Assembly (NCBI RefSeq): GCF_016651105.1
Contig: NZ_JAEKEL010000001.1
Location: 186,001 to 250,000 of the forward strand
Direction of reading: 5' to 3'
Source of the DNA: Pseudomonas sp. TH15
Lineage (GTDB): Bacteria; Pseudomonadota; Gammaproteobacteria; Pseudomonadales; Pseudomonadaceae
Length of the DNA: 64,000 nt
Positions 28,940 through 37,711 of this stretch are shown piece after piece. The notes under the pieces were generated by a model. It searched no databases, was not told the DNA's origin, and worked only from the letters and a program-made list of their open reading frames with translations. The position numbers were made by a program, and so were the translations under genes. Position 1 is the stretch's first letter. Each line of letters starts with the position of its first letter.

Positions 28940-29054
28940 GTACCCGTCATTCAGGTTTTGCACCAAGACTGCCGCTGCGTGAACAGCGTTGATCAACCCA
29001 AACTGCCACACCCGAAAGTCCAACAGATCAAACAATAAAAAATAGAGAGGACTT

Positions 29055-30425
29055 ATGACTTCGACGACACAGCTCAAACCCACACTCGGCACCCTGCACT
29101 TATGGGGCATTGCCGTCGGCCTGGTGATTTCCGGCGAGTACTTCGGCTGGAGTTACGGCTGGGGCACCGCAGGCACCTTGGGTTTTCTCGTCACCGCGTT
29201 GATGGTGGCGACGATGTACACCTGCTTCATCTTCAGCTTCACCGAACTGACCACCGCAATTCCCCACGCTGGCGGGCCGTTTGCCTACAGCCGGCGGGCG
29301 TTTGGTGAGAAAGGCGGATTGATCGCCGGCATCGCCACCCTGATCGAGTTCGTCTTTGCGCCGCCGGCGATTGCCATGGCCATCGGCGCTTATCTCAACG
29401 TGCAATACCCGGATCTGGACCCGAAAATTGCGGCGGTTGGCGCCTATTTCGTGTTCATGGGCCTGAACATTCTCGGCGTCAGCATTGCCGCGACGTTTGA
29501 ACTGGTGGTCACCGTGCTCGCGGTTGCCGAACTGCTGGTGTTCATGGGCGTGGTCGCGCCAGGCTTCAGCTTCAGCAATTTCGTGCTCAACGGCTGGTCG
29601 GGCTCCAACGAATTCACCATCGCCTCGATCCCCGGCATCTTTGCGGCGATCCCCTTTGCGATCTGGTTTTTCCTCGCCATTGAAGGCGCGGCCATGGCGG
29701 CCGAGGAAGCCAAAGACCCGAAACGGACGATTCCCAAGGCCTACGTCAGCGGCATTCTGACCCTGGTGTTCCTGGCCATCGGCGTGATGGTAATGGCGGG
29801 CGGCGTAGGCGATTGGCGTCAACTGGCGAACATCAACGACCCACTGCCTCAGGCGATGAAAGCCGTGGTTGGTAACAATTCGAGCTGGATGCACATGCTG
29901 GTCTGGATCGGTCTGTTCGGTCTGGTGGCGAGTTTCCACGGGATCATCCTCGGCTACTCGCGGCAGTTCTTCGCCCTGGCCCGGGCCGGTTACCTGCCTA
30001 AAGGCCTGGCCAAACTCTCGCGCTTCCAGACTCCGCACCGGGCGATCCTGGCCGGCGGCGTCATCGGCATCGCCGCTATCTACAGCGACGGCCTGGTCAA
30101 TCTACAAGGCATGACCCTGACGGCAGCGATGATCACCATGTCGGTATTCGGCGCCATCGTGATGTACATCATCAGTATGCTGAGCCTGTTCAAACTGCGT
30201 AAAACCGAGCCGAACCTGGAACGCACCTTCCGCGCGCCGGGCTACCCGATCGTGCCGGGGATTGCGCTGTTCCTGGCGGTGGTTTGCTTGGTGGCGATGG
30301 CGTGGTTCAACACGGTGATTGGCCTGGTTTTCCTTGGTTTCATGGCCGCCGGTTACCTGTATTTCCAACTGACCGCCAAGCAGCGCTCCGACGCACCGGC
30401 GGACGCTATGCTCACAGGTAACTGA
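29055..30425 (+). CDS. eatP: Ethanolamine permease (APC superfamily)
   Basis: The 456-residue inner-membrane protein has about twelve hydrophobic segments. Early motifs LWGIAVGLVISGEYFGWSYGWG and AGGPFAYSRRAFG match amino-acid/polyamine/organocation carriers of the ethanolamine-permease type. The genes around it (aldehyde dehydrogenase, ammonia-lyase subunits, EatR) fix the likely substrate. AGAGAGGA precedes the ATG. A GC-rich hairpin (30434-30458) follows and might reduce read-through into eutB. Confidence 0.9.
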   Translation: MTSTTQLKPTLGTLHLWGIAVGLVISGEYFGWSYGWGTAGTLGFLVTALMVATMYTCFIFSFTELTTAIPHAGGPFAYSRRAFGEKGGLIAGIATLIEFVFAPPAIAMAIGAYLNVQYPDLDPKIAAVGAYFVFMGLNILGVSIAATFELVVTVLAVAELLVFMGVVAPGFSFSNFVLNGWSGSNEFTIASIPGIFAAIPFAIWFFLAIEGAAMAAEEAKDPKRTIPKAYVSGILTLVFLAIGVMVMAGGVGDWRQLANINDPLPQAMKAVVGNNSSWMHMLVWIGLFGLVASFHGIILGYSRQFFALARAGYLPKGLAKLSRFQTPHRAILAGGVIGIAAIYSDGLVNLQGMTLTAAMITMSVFGAIVMYIISMLSLFKLRKTEPNLERTFRAPGYPIVPGIALFLAVVCLVAMAWFNTVIGLVFLGFMAAGYLYFQLTAKQRSDAPADAMLTGN

Positions 30426-30433
30426 GTTGCACC

Positions 30434-30458
30434 GGCGCCGGGCTTAGTGCCCGGCGCC
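30434..30458 (+). terminator. GC-rich hairpin after eatP
   Basis: GGCGCCGGGC (30434-30443) and GCCCGGCGCC (30449-30458) form ten perfect pairs around TTAGT. No T-tract follows, so it may be an attenuator or RNA stabiliser. Confidence 0.5.
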
Positions 30459-30486
30459 TGCCACATCGAAGTGCACCGAGATCCAA

Positions 30487-30591
30487 TGTGGGAGCGGGCT
30501 TGCTCGCGAAGGCGGTCTGACATGCACCATTGATGTCGACTGAGCCACCGCTTTCGCGAGCAAGTCGAATCGTCGCACCGCCGCTCCCACA
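30487..30591. repeat. Imperfect REP palindrome between eatP and eutB
   Basis: TGTGGGAGCGGGCTTGCTCGC and the complementary end CCGCTCCCACA flank an interrupted stem. It lies within the probable eatP-eutBC transcript. Confidence 0.6.
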
Positions 30592-30643
30592 GGAGTTCGG
30601 TGGTGTTTTTGAGTTATCCACAGATTCAGGAGGACCCCGTCCC

Positions 30644-32038
30644 ATGGCCGCATTTGCCCATTCCGTCGGCGCCCAGACTTATCGCTTCGAGAGCCTCAAG
30701 GAAGTCATGGCCAAGGCCAGCCCGGCGCGCTCCGGGGACTTTCTGGCCGGCGTTGCCGCGCTCAATGATGGCGAGCGTGTGGCCGCGCAAATGGCCCTGG
30801 CTGACATTCCGCTGAGCCACTTCCTACAGGAAGTACTGATTCCTTACGAGGCCGATGAAGTCACCCGACTGATCATCGACACCCACGATAAACAAGCTTT
30901 TGCCGTGGTCAGCCACCTGACCGTCGGTGGCTTTCGCGACTGGCTGCTGAGCGACGCCGCCGACGAGCTGAGCCTGCGCGCCCTGGCTCCCGGCCTGACC
31001 CCGGAAATGGCCGCCGCCGTGTCGAAGATCATGCGCGTACAGGACCTGGTGCTGGTGGCGCAAAAAATCCGCGTAGTCACCCAGTTCCGCGGCACGATGG
31101 GCTTGCGTGGCCGCTTGTCTACACGCCTGCAACCCAATCACCCGACTGACGAACCGGCCGGGATCGCCGCGAGCATTCTCGACGGTTTGCTGTACGGCAA
31201 CGGCGACGCGATGATCGGCATCAACCCGGCCACCGACAGCATCGCCTCGATCTGCGCCATGCTGGAAATGCTCGACGCGATCATCCAGCGCTACGACATT
31301 CCGACTCAGGCTTGCGTGCTGACCCACGTCACTACCTCCATCGAGGCGGTGAACCGTGGGGTGCCGCTGGACCTGGTGTTCCAGTCGATCGCCGGCACCG
31401 AAGCGGCCAACGCCAGTTTCGGCATCAACCTGAACGTATTGCAGGAAGGCTACGACGCCGGTTTGAGCCTGAATCGCGGCACCCTCGGGCAAAACCTGAT
31501 GTATTTCGAAACCGGCCAGGGCAGCGCCCTGTCAGCCAACGCCCACCACGGCATCGATCAACAGACCTGCGAGACTCGAGCCTACGCCGTGGCGCGCCAT
31601 TTCAAGCCGTTTCTGGTGAACACCGTCGTAGGATTTATCGGCCCGGAATACCTCTACAACGGCAAACAGATCATCCGCGCCGGCCTCGAAGACCACTTCT
31701 GCGGCAAGCTATTGGGCGTGCCGATGGGTTGCGACATTTGCTACACCAACCATGCCGAAGCCGACCAGGACGACATGGACACCCTGCTGACCCTGCTGGG
31801 CGTGGCCGGGATCAACTTCATCATGGGCATCCCCGGCTCCGACGACATCATGCTCAACTACCAGACCACTTCGTTCCACGACGCCCTTTACGCCCGGCAA
31901 ACCCTGGGTTTGAAACCGGCGCCAGAGTTTGAACAGTGGCTGGCGAAAATGGGCATCTTCACCCAGGCCGACGGCAAGGTTCACTTCGGTAACAACCTGC
32001 CGCCGGCCTTCCGCCAGGCCTTGGCGCAATTGGGATGA
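30644..32038 (+). CDS. eutB: Ethanolamine ammonia-lyase large subunit
   Basis: EutB is the catalytic subunit of the adenosylcobalamin-dependent lyase that turns ethanolamine into acetaldehyde and ammonia. The 464-residue sequence shows [47 protein letters not shown] and [19 protein letters not shown], all characteristic of the active-site barrel. The ATG at 30644 follows AGGAGG and gives [15 protein letters not shown]. Its stop overlaps the eutC start as ATGA, so the subunits are co-translated. No microcompartment genes are present. Confidence 0.96.
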   Translation: MAAFAHSVGAQTYRFESLKEVMAKASPARSGDFLAGVAALNDGERVAAQMALADIPLSHFLQEVLIPYEADEVTRLIIDTHDKQAFAVVSHLTVGGFRDWLLSDAADELSLRALAPGLTPEMAAAVSKIMRVQDLVLVAQKIRVVTQFRGTMGLRGRLSTRLQPNHPTDEPAGIAASILDGLLYGNGDAMIGINPATDSIASICAMLEMLDAIIQRYDIPTQACVLTHVTTSIEAVNRGVPLDLVFQSIAGTEAANASFGINLNVLQEGYDAGLSLNRGTLGQNLMYFETGQGSALSANAHHGIDQQTCETRAYAVARHFKPFLVNTVVGFIGPEYLYNGKQIIRAGLEDHFCGKLLGVPMGCDICYTNHAEADQDDMDTLLTLLGVAGINFIMGIPGSDDIMLNYQTTSFHDALYARQTLGLKPAPEFEQWLAKMGIFTQADGKVHFGNNLPPAFRQALAQLG

Positions 32039-32871
32039 GTGTTGATATGGATAAACCACCCGTCGATCCACAGAACCCTTGGCTGGAACTGCGTCGCCTG
32101 ACCCCGGCGCGCATTGCCCTGGGCCGCACCGGCACCAGCATGCCGACCAGCGCACAGCTGGATTTCCAGTACGCCCACGCCCAGGCGCGGGACGCGGTGC
32201 ATTTGCCGTTTGACCATGCAGGGCTGGGGGCGCAACTGGCCGAACGCGGCCGGGAGAGTGTGCTGCTGCATAGCGCGGCCACAGACCGGAACAGTTATTT
32301 GCAGCGCCCTGACCTGGGGCGCAAGTTGAGCGATGAATCGGCGCAGACCTTACGTGACTATGCCTCGGCCCACCCCGGCGGCGTGGATTTGGTGATTGTG
32401 GTCGCCGATGGCTTGTCGGCATTGGCCGTTCATCGCCATACCGTGCCCTTTCTGACGCGCATGGAAGAACAGGCCGCAGCGGATGGTTGGTCCGTGTCAC
32501 CGGTGATTCTGGTGGAACAGGGCCGAGTGGCCGTGGCTGACGAGGTCGGTGAACTGCTGGGCGCGAAAATGGTGGTGATCCTGATCGGTGAACGTCCGGG
32601 ACTCAGCTCGCCTGATAGCCTGGGTTTATATTTCACCTACAATCCTAAGGTCGGCCTCACGGATGCCTACCGCAACTGCATCTCCAACGTGCGGCTCGAA
32701 GGCCTCAGTTACGGCATGGCGGCACACCGCTTGCTGTATTTGATGCGCGAAGCCTGTCGGCGGCAGTTGTCAGGGGTCAATCTGAAGGACGAAGCCCAGG
32801 TTCAGACGCTGGAGTCGGACGCTGGTGCGGACATGAAGGGAAATTTCCTACTCAGTCCGCCGGATGCCTGA
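32035..32871 (+). CDS. eutC: Ethanolamine ammonia-lyase small subunit
   Basis: EutC completes the B12-binding site of the lyase. The 278 residues include [69 protein letters not shown] and the C-terminal [22 protein letters not shown], all family landmarks. It overlaps eutB by four bases. The N-terminus may start at MSVDMDKPP or five codons later at MDKPPVD. Confidence 0.95.
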   Translation: MSVDMDKPPVDPQNPWLELRRLTPARIALGRTGTSMPTSAQLDFQYAHAQARDAVHLPFDHAGLGAQLAERGRESVLLHSAATDRNSYLQRPDLGRKLSDESAQTLRDYASAHPGGVDLVIVVADGLSALAVHRHTVPFLTRMEEQAAADGWSVSPVILVEQGRVAVADEVGELLGAKMVVILIGERPGLSSPDSLGLYFTYNPKVGLTDAYRNCISNVRLEGLSYGMAAHRLLYLMREACRRQLSGVNLKDEAQVQTLESDAGADMKGNFLLSPPDA

Positions 32872-32987
32872 ACCGTTTCCGCATTGCGTTTCTGCTGCAC
32901 TTTCAGGCAGGATCGAAACACGGCTGCCCGAGTAGCAAATTGCCGTCAGAGCACGTGAAGACAGCCACTTGAAGACGAGACCAATCA

Positions 32988-33449
32988 ATGCGGATTATTC
33001 AAGCGACCCTCGAACACCTGGACCTCCTGACTCCGCTGTTCGTCAAATATCGTGAGTTTTATGGCTCCCTTCCGTATCCGGACTCGTCCCGTGCGTTCCT
33101 CGAAAAACGCCTGCGTCGCAAGGAATCGGTGATCTACCTGGCCTTGTCCGATGACGACAACGCCAAACTGATGGGTTTCTGTCAGTTGTATCCGAGCTTT
33201 TCATCGCTATCGCTCAAACGCGTGTGGATCCTCAACGACATCTACGTCGCCGAAGACGCGCGCCGCCAACTGGTTGCCGACAACCTGATTCGCACCGCGA
33301 AGAAAATGGCCAAGGAAACCAATGCCGTGCGGATGCGTGTTTCCACCAGCAGCAATAATGAAGTGGCGCAGAAGACCTACGAGTCGATCGGGTTCAAGGA
33401 AGACACCGAATTCAAGAACTACGTGTTGCCGATTAGCGACGAGCTCTAA
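32988..33449 (+). CDS. GNAT family N-acetyltransferase
   Basis: The 153-residue protein has the GNAT fold: LKRVWILNDIYVAEDARRQLVADNLIRTA covers strand 4 and the acetyl-CoA loop, and QKTYESIGFKEDTEFKNYVL the C-terminal strands. The acetyl-CoA loop reads RRQLVA rather than the usual RxxGxG/A, so the fit is somewhat degenerate. The substrate is unknown. It is monocistronic, and a terminator-like repeat follows. A gene of this type downstream of eutC is recalled in other Pseudomonas genomes. Confidence 0.85.
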   Translation: MRIIQATLEHLDLLTPLFVKYREFYGSLPYPDSSRAFLEKRLRRKESVIYLALSDDDNAKLMGFCQLYPSFSSLSLKRVWILNDIYVAEDARRQLVADNLIRTAKKMAKETNAVRMRVSTSSNNEVAQKTYESIGFKEDTEFKNYVLPISDEL

Positions 33450-33453
33450 GATC

Positions 33454-33497
33454 AAAAGATCGCAGCCTGTAGGGGCTGCCGAAGGCTGCGATCTTTT
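33454..33497. terminator. Terminator-like REP hairpin
   Basis: AAAAGATCGCAGCC (33454-33467) and GGCTGCGATCTTTT (33484-33497) pair perfectly over 14 bases with A- and T-runs at the ends. It belongs to the REP family seen at 559. Confidence 0.75.
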
Positions 33498-33697
33498 CGC
33501 CTTACCCAACACTCCTGCGTCCCTGACAAATATTCACACCCCGACATCCCCCGCTACAATCTCGACGCGCTTTTCACTTTCCCCCCCGTATAATCCCGAG
33601 CTTCCCGGCTTGTAAGAAAAACTACACCCGCTTGTAGCCTTACACGAAGTCATCCGCACAGGTCTGCTGAGTCGGACCATCACCACAGGTGCCATCC

Positions 33698-34354
33698 ATG
33701 GATTTCAACCCGATCGACCTTATCCTGCATCTCGATGTGTACCTCGACATGCTGGTAACCAATTACGGTCCATGGATTTACGCGATTCTGTTCCTGGTGA
33801 TCTTCTGCGAAACCGGCCTGGTGGTAATGCCATTCCTGCCGGGCGACTCCCTGCTCTTCATCGCTGGCGCCGTGGCGGCCGGCGGCGGCATGGACCCGGT
33901 GTTGCTGGGCGGCCTGCTGATGCTGGCGGCGATCCTCGGCGATAGCACCAACTATGTGATCGGACGAACGGCAGGCGAAAAGCTCTTCAGCAACCCGAAC
34001 TCGAAAATCTTCCGTCGCGACTATCTGCAACAGACTCACGACTTCTACGACAAGCATGGCGGCAAAACCGTGACCCTGGCGCGCTTCCTGCCGATCATTC
34101 GCACCTTTGCACCGTTCGTCGCCGGTGTGGCGAAGATGCCTTACCCGCGATTCTTCGGCTTCAGCGTACTGGGCACGATTTTCTGGGTCGGCGGCCTGGT
34201 GACCCTCGGTTACTTCTTCGGCAACGTACCGTTCATCAAGAAAAACCTGTCGCTGCTGGTCGTGGGCATCATCCTGCTGTCGCTGGTACCGATGATCATC
34301 GGCATCGTGCGCAGCCGCTTCGGCGGTTCGAGCTCCAAAGCCGAAACCCGCTGA
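33698..34354 (+). CDS. DedA family membrane protein
   Basis: The 218-residue protein has the DedA core: FLVIFCETGLVVMPFLPGDSLLFIAGA, GDSTNYVIGRTAGEKLF and ARFLPIIRTFAPFVAGVAKM, with conserved acidic and arginine residues. DedA proteins recycle undecaprenyl phosphate or related lipids across the inner membrane. The ATG at 33698 (MDFNPIDLIL) is preferred over a GTG at 33689. mtfA begins six bases after its stop, so they form an operon. Confidence 0.92.
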   Translation: MDFNPIDLILHLDVYLDMLVTNYGPWIYAILFLVIFCETGLVVMPFLPGDSLLFIAGAVAAGGGMDPVLLGGLLMLAAILGDSTNYVIGRTAGEKLFSNPNSKIFRRDYLQQTHDFYDKHGGKTVTLARFLPIIRTFAPFVAGVAKMPYPRFFGFSVLGTIFWVGGLVTLGYFFGNVPFIKKNLSLLVVGIILLSLVPMIIGIVRSRFGGSSSKAETR

Positions 34355-34360
34355 CCGTCC

Positions 34361-35173
34361 ATGTGGTCCCTGAGCGCCTGGCGGCGCCAGCGCACCCTGG
34401 CCAAACACCCGATTGCCGACGACATGTGGCAACGGGTGCGCCATCACTTGAGCTTCCTTGACGGCCTCAGCGCCGCCGAAGACCAGTGGTTGCGTGAAGC
34501 CAGCGTGCTGTTCCTCGATGAAAAACACCTGACCACCCTCCCTGGCGTCGAACTTCATCAAGAGCAACGCCTGTTGCTCGCCGCTCAAGCGCAATTGCCC
34601 CTGCTAAACCTCGGCGACTTGAACTGGTATCAGGGCTTCCATGAAATCGTCCTCTACCCCGACGACTTCCTCAGCCCCCAGCGCCATCGCGATGCCAGCG
34701 GCGTCGAACACGAATGGAATGGCGAACACAGCGGCGAAGCCTGGCAGCAAGGCCCGATCATTCTCGCCTGGCCTGGCGTCATGGCCAGCGGCGGCTGGGA
34801 AGGCTATAACCTGGTGATCCACGAACTGGCGCACAAACTCGACATGCTCCACGGTGACGCCAACGGCCTGCCGCCACTGCACCCGGACATGCGCGTCAGC
34901 GACTGGGCCAAGGTCATGCAACACGCCTACGACGACCTGAACCGGCAACTTGACCGCAATCCAGGCATCGAAACCGTCATCGACCCCTACGCCGCCGAGA
35001 ACCCGGCGGAGTTCTTCGCCGTCACCAGCGAATACTTCTTCAGCGCCCCGGATTTGCTGCACGAGGCTTATCCACAGGTCTACGAGCAGTTGAAGCTTTT
35101 CTATCGGCAGGATCCTTTGGACAGGTTGCGGCAACTTCAGGCGCATGACCCGGTCTATCAGGCACACGACTAA
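34361..35173 (+). CDS. mtfA: Zinc-dependent peptidase, MtfA family
   Basis: MtfA (peptidase M90) is a cytosolic zinc peptidase; in E. coli it binds the repressor Mlc. The 270-residue protein has the metal-binding HELAH in VIHELAHKLDMLHGD and the third-ligand glutamate in ENPAEFFAVTSEYFF. LHQEQRLLLAAQAQLPLLNL and WYQGFHEIVLYPDDF precede them. It is co-directional with dedA with a 6-base gap. Whether an Mlc-like partner exists in this organism cannot be seen here. Confidence 0.92.
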   Translation: MWSLSAWRRQRTLAKHPIADDMWQRVRHHLSFLDGLSAAEDQWLREASVLFLDEKHLTTLPGVELHQEQRLLLAAQAQLPLLNLGDLNWYQGFHEIVLYPDDFLSPQRHRDASGVEHEWNGEHSGEAWQQGPIILAWPGVMASGGWEGYNLVIHELAHKLDMLHGDANGLPPLHPDMRVSDWAKVMQHAYDDLNRQLDRNPGIETVIDPYAAENPAEFFAVTSEYFFSAPDLLHEAYPQVYEQLKLFYRQDPLDRLRQLQAHDPVYQAHD

Positions 35174-35286
35174 GGTCTCTACGACCTCTGGTACATGGCG
35201 TCGACGGCAGAATATGCCTATAATCGCCGCCACTTTTTGGTCAATCCGGCCAAGTGTTTTTGGTCAACTAACGGGGGCACCGCCCA

Positions 35287-35814
35287 ATGAGCTACAGCAA
35301 GATTCCGGCTGGCAAAGACCTGCCGAACGACATCTACGTCGCGATCGAGATTCCGGCCAACCACGCGCCGATCAAATACGAAATCGACAAAGACAGCGAT
35401 TGCCTGTTCGTTGACCGTTTCATGGCCACCCCGATGTTCTACCCGGCCAACTACGGTTTCATCCCTAACACCCTGGCTGACGACGGTGATCCCCTCGACG
35501 TGCTGGTTGTGACCCCTTACCCGGTTGCTCCAGGTTCGGTCATCCGCGCCCGCCCAATCGGCATCCTGCACATGACCGACGATGGCGGCGGCGATGCCAA
35601 AGTCATCGCAGTCCCACACGACAAGCTGTCCCAGCTGTACGTCGACGTGAAAGAGTGCAGCGACCTGCCACCGCTGCTGATCCAGCAGATCGAGCACTTC
35701 TTCGCGAACTACAAAGACCTCGAAAAAGGCAAATGGGTGAAGATCGAAGGTTGGGGCGACTCAGAAGCCGCTCGCACCGAGATCATGAAGTCGGTTGCTG
35801 CCTATAAAGGCTAA
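35287..35814 (+). CDS. ppa: Inorganic pyrophosphatase
   Basis: This soluble family I pyrophosphatase (175 residues) hydrolyses PPi and drives biosynthetic reactions. Metal-binding motifs include [15 protein letters not shown], the signature [10 protein letters not shown] and [11 protein letters not shown]. The product starts [19 protein letters not shown] good intrinsic terminator follows at 35843. Confidence 0.97.
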   Translation: MSYSKIPAGKDLPNDIYVAIEIPANHAPIKYEIDKDSDCLFVDRFMATPMFYPANYGFIPNTLADDGDPLDVLVVTPYPVAPGSVIRARPIGILHMTDDGGGDAKVIAVPHDKLSQLYVDVKECSDLPPLLIQQIEHFFANYKDLEKGKWVKIEGWGDSEAARTEIMKSVAAYKG

Positions 35815-35842
35815 GCATCTGCGACTCGCGTAACGCCTGAAG

Positions 35843-35870
35843 AAAACCCCGGTTGATCCGGGGTTTTTTA
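35843..35870 (+). terminator. Rho-independent terminator after ppa
   Basis: AAAACCCCGG, loop TTGAT, CCGGGGTTTTTTA. Confidence 0.92.
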
Positions 35871-36037
35871 TGCTCGGTAAAAGCCGTCTTAAACAGTGTG
35901 TTTATGACGGACTACAGAAAAGTTTTAATCTGTGTAATTTCCCACAAGAGCGTCTTACATCCGGTCGCAAAATTCAGCTCGTTTTTGAACGCCCGGTTTA
36001 TTCAAACCGCTCTGGCACGGCCGTAGACTCCGTGTTT

Positions 36038-36784
36038 ATGAGAAAGAACACTAGCGGTCCAAGATTCAGGGCACTCCTGGGAGCAGCGAACATCTCGACC
36101 ACGGATTTCGCAAAGTTCTGGGGCACGGAAGCCCAAAATGTCCACAACTGGTACACCCGGGGCGTCCCGGCGTATCGCATGGAAGAAGTCTCACGCCTGC
36201 TGTCCGTCAACAGCGAATGGCTGAAAACCGGCGAAGGCATCAAAGAGTCGCCGAGCCTGAACACGCCGGCCAGCAACGGCGATACCTTCGACGCTCAGGC
36301 CATCTGCGGCGTCTACACCGTCATCGACCCCAACGACATCAATCTGGCGTTCTTCAAAGAAACGTCGCTCAACAACGGCTCCGGCAAAACCCACGTCATC
36401 CAGGACCCGGACCAATCGATCCGCCTGCTGCGTGCCCACCTCGATCAACTGGACATCCGCCACTCCGACGCCATTTGCGCGCACATGATCGGCAACAGCA
36501 TGGCCGAGCGTATCGAAGACGGTTCCGTCGTCGCCATCGACCGCGGCCTGACCCAAGTCGTCGACGGCGAAATCTACGCCATCGAACACGACGGCATGCT
36601 GCGCATCAAATACCTGCACCGCATGCCCGGCAACGGCCTGCGCCTGCGCAGCCACAACAGCGCCGAATACCCCGACGAAATCTTCCGGCCGGCACAGATT
36701 GAGGAACAGAGAATTCACATATTGGGCTGGGTGTTCTGGTGGTCGACCCTGAGCAAACGCAGACCGGTGGTGCCGTTTCTCTGA
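36038..36784 (+). CDS. LexA-like (S24) transcriptional repressor
   Basis: The 248-residue protein has an N-terminal HTH (MRKNTSGPRFRALLGAANIS, FWGTEAQNVHNWYTRGVP) and a C-terminal S24 peptidase-like domain. The putative self-cleavage site is Cys90-Gly91 in AQAICGVY. Ser154 in GNSMAERIEDG and Lys191 in MLRIKYL form the catalytic dyad, 37 residues apart as in LexA. Such proteins derepress targets after RecA-stimulated cleavage. An open frame runs back to 35870, but the start MRKNT fits the HTH. Its position between ppa and the integrated element, with no other phage gene, suggests a chromosomal regulator or a relic. Confidence 0.82.
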   Translation: MRKNTSGPRFRALLGAANISTTDFAKFWGTEAQNVHNWYTRGVPAYRMEEVSRLLSVNSEWLKTGEGIKESPSLNTPASNGDTFDAQAICGVYTVIDPNDINLAFFKETSLNNGSGKTHVIQDPDQSIRLLRAHLDQLDIRHSDAICAHMIGNSMAERIEDGSVVAIDRGLTQVVDGEIYAIEHDGMLRIKYLHRMPGNGLRLRSHNSAEYPDEIFRPAQIEEQRIHILGWVFWWSTLSKRRPVVPFL

Positions 36785-36921
36785 TCTGACGACTAGCACC
36801 TCCCCCTGTAGGAGTGAGCCTGCTCGCGATGAGGCCCCGAAAAGCGGTACAAATCCCGAGTTTCTACTGCAGCAGTCGCTCTAATCCGCACACCACACTG
36901 GGAATTCCCCAAAAAAATCAG

Positions 36922-37107
36922 TATGCTGCGCCCCACATTTGCGCATCACCCGCCCCGCGGCTCTGATCGCACCGACAAGGCAGATCACTATCTCGCCAAG
37001 TCCCACAGCCGGACGCAAGATCCGGGTGTACGTTTTGAAGGCTGGCGCGGTTTACCAAAAATGAACCAAGCCAGTCCCCGAGAAGCCGGCCACAAGCCGG
37101 CTTTTTA
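36922..37107 (+). ncRNA. Candidate small RNA ending in the attL terminator
   Basis: The gene-free stretch after the repressor has a -10-like TATGCT at 36922-36927, followed by a GC-rich discriminator (GCGCCCC), as in stable-RNA promoters. About 170 bases downstream is an intrinsic terminator, GCCGGCCACAAGCCGGCTTTTT. No open frame of note lies between. It is not a recognisable tRNA. The -35 is weak. The element is inserted within this terminator, as many islands are within the 3' end of RNA genes. Inference only. Confidence 0.35.
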
Positions 37108-37114
37108 ATGCCTG
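37085..37114. other. Left attachment site (attL), 30-bp direct repeat
   Basis: The 30 bases beginning GCCGGCCACAAGCCGGC recur exactly at 51253-51282. The repeat contains a terminator hairpin plus T-run. Flanks diverge on both sides, which defines the core. Confidence 0.82.
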
Positions 37115-37156
37115 AAAGGCACGTGGTAGAAGGGTCGGATGAAAAAATTGCTGTTT

Positions 37157-37179
37157 GACCCACACTTTGACCCACACCC
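37157..37179. repeat. Arm-type direct repeat near attL
   Basis: Two GACCCACAC units separated by TTT; the whole 23-base block is repeated at 51117-51139. Possible integrase arm-binding site. Confidence 0.55.
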
Positions 37180-37439
37180 AAGCTCTGGTCAGCCGCCTAT
37201 CTATTGCCTCTTTTTTTGGCAACAGCCAGCTTCGATCAACCAGAAGCAGACGCTCAGCGTTGATAGGAGCAACCACAATCCTTTGGAGCATCTGTATGAC
37301 TTCTTGCGTCCTGCGAGGAGAAACTGGAACTTGAGTGGTTAGATTCCAGAACCAATGAAGTGTTTCAACAGGCGCTCCGAAAGAATTTGTGAATTTTGAA
37401 AGCCTTTATAGACGGAGATTTGATAGTTTTGAGACCGGT

Positions 37440-37455
37440 ACGCGCGCGTACGCGC
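37440..37455. repeat. 16-bp perfect palindrome upstream of hsdR
   Basis: ACGCGCGTACGCGCGT lies ~255 bases before hsdR in a gene-free, comparatively AT-rich stretch (37180-37711) that otherwise shows only spurious short frames. It may be an operator or a duplex-destabilising alternating CG tract. Confidence 0.45.
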
Positions 37456-37711
37456 GTGATAGATCATTATCAAGCGGCTTGTCTACGTCAAAGCCAATCG
37501 GGGCCGTCCTATTTGGGTCGAATAAAACCCTATCGATACAACCCTGCGTGAGAGGCAGCTATCGACCTAAAGCAGACGTTGGCCTTCGACTAAATCCATT
37601 TCTCTTCCACGTCCCCCCACCGCAACCGAAGGTTCTTCTTCAGTTGATCTGTGGAGACTCAGAATAGTCATGTTCTACTATCAGGCACACGAAGAGCGCA
37701 GAGCACCCTCA

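Noticed and set aside
35870..36037. N-terminal extension of the S24 repressor
   Set aside because: The extra 56 residues overlap the ppa terminator region and lack the HTH pattern; MRKNT at 36038 is a better start.
36900..37114. tRNA gene at the attachment site
   Set aside because: No T-loop consensus, acceptor stem or CCA end could be fitted; only a terminator and a candidate promoter are visible.
37389..37667. 92-residue frame upstream of hsdR
   Set aside because: No RBS, runs across the CG palindrome, no recognisable feature.
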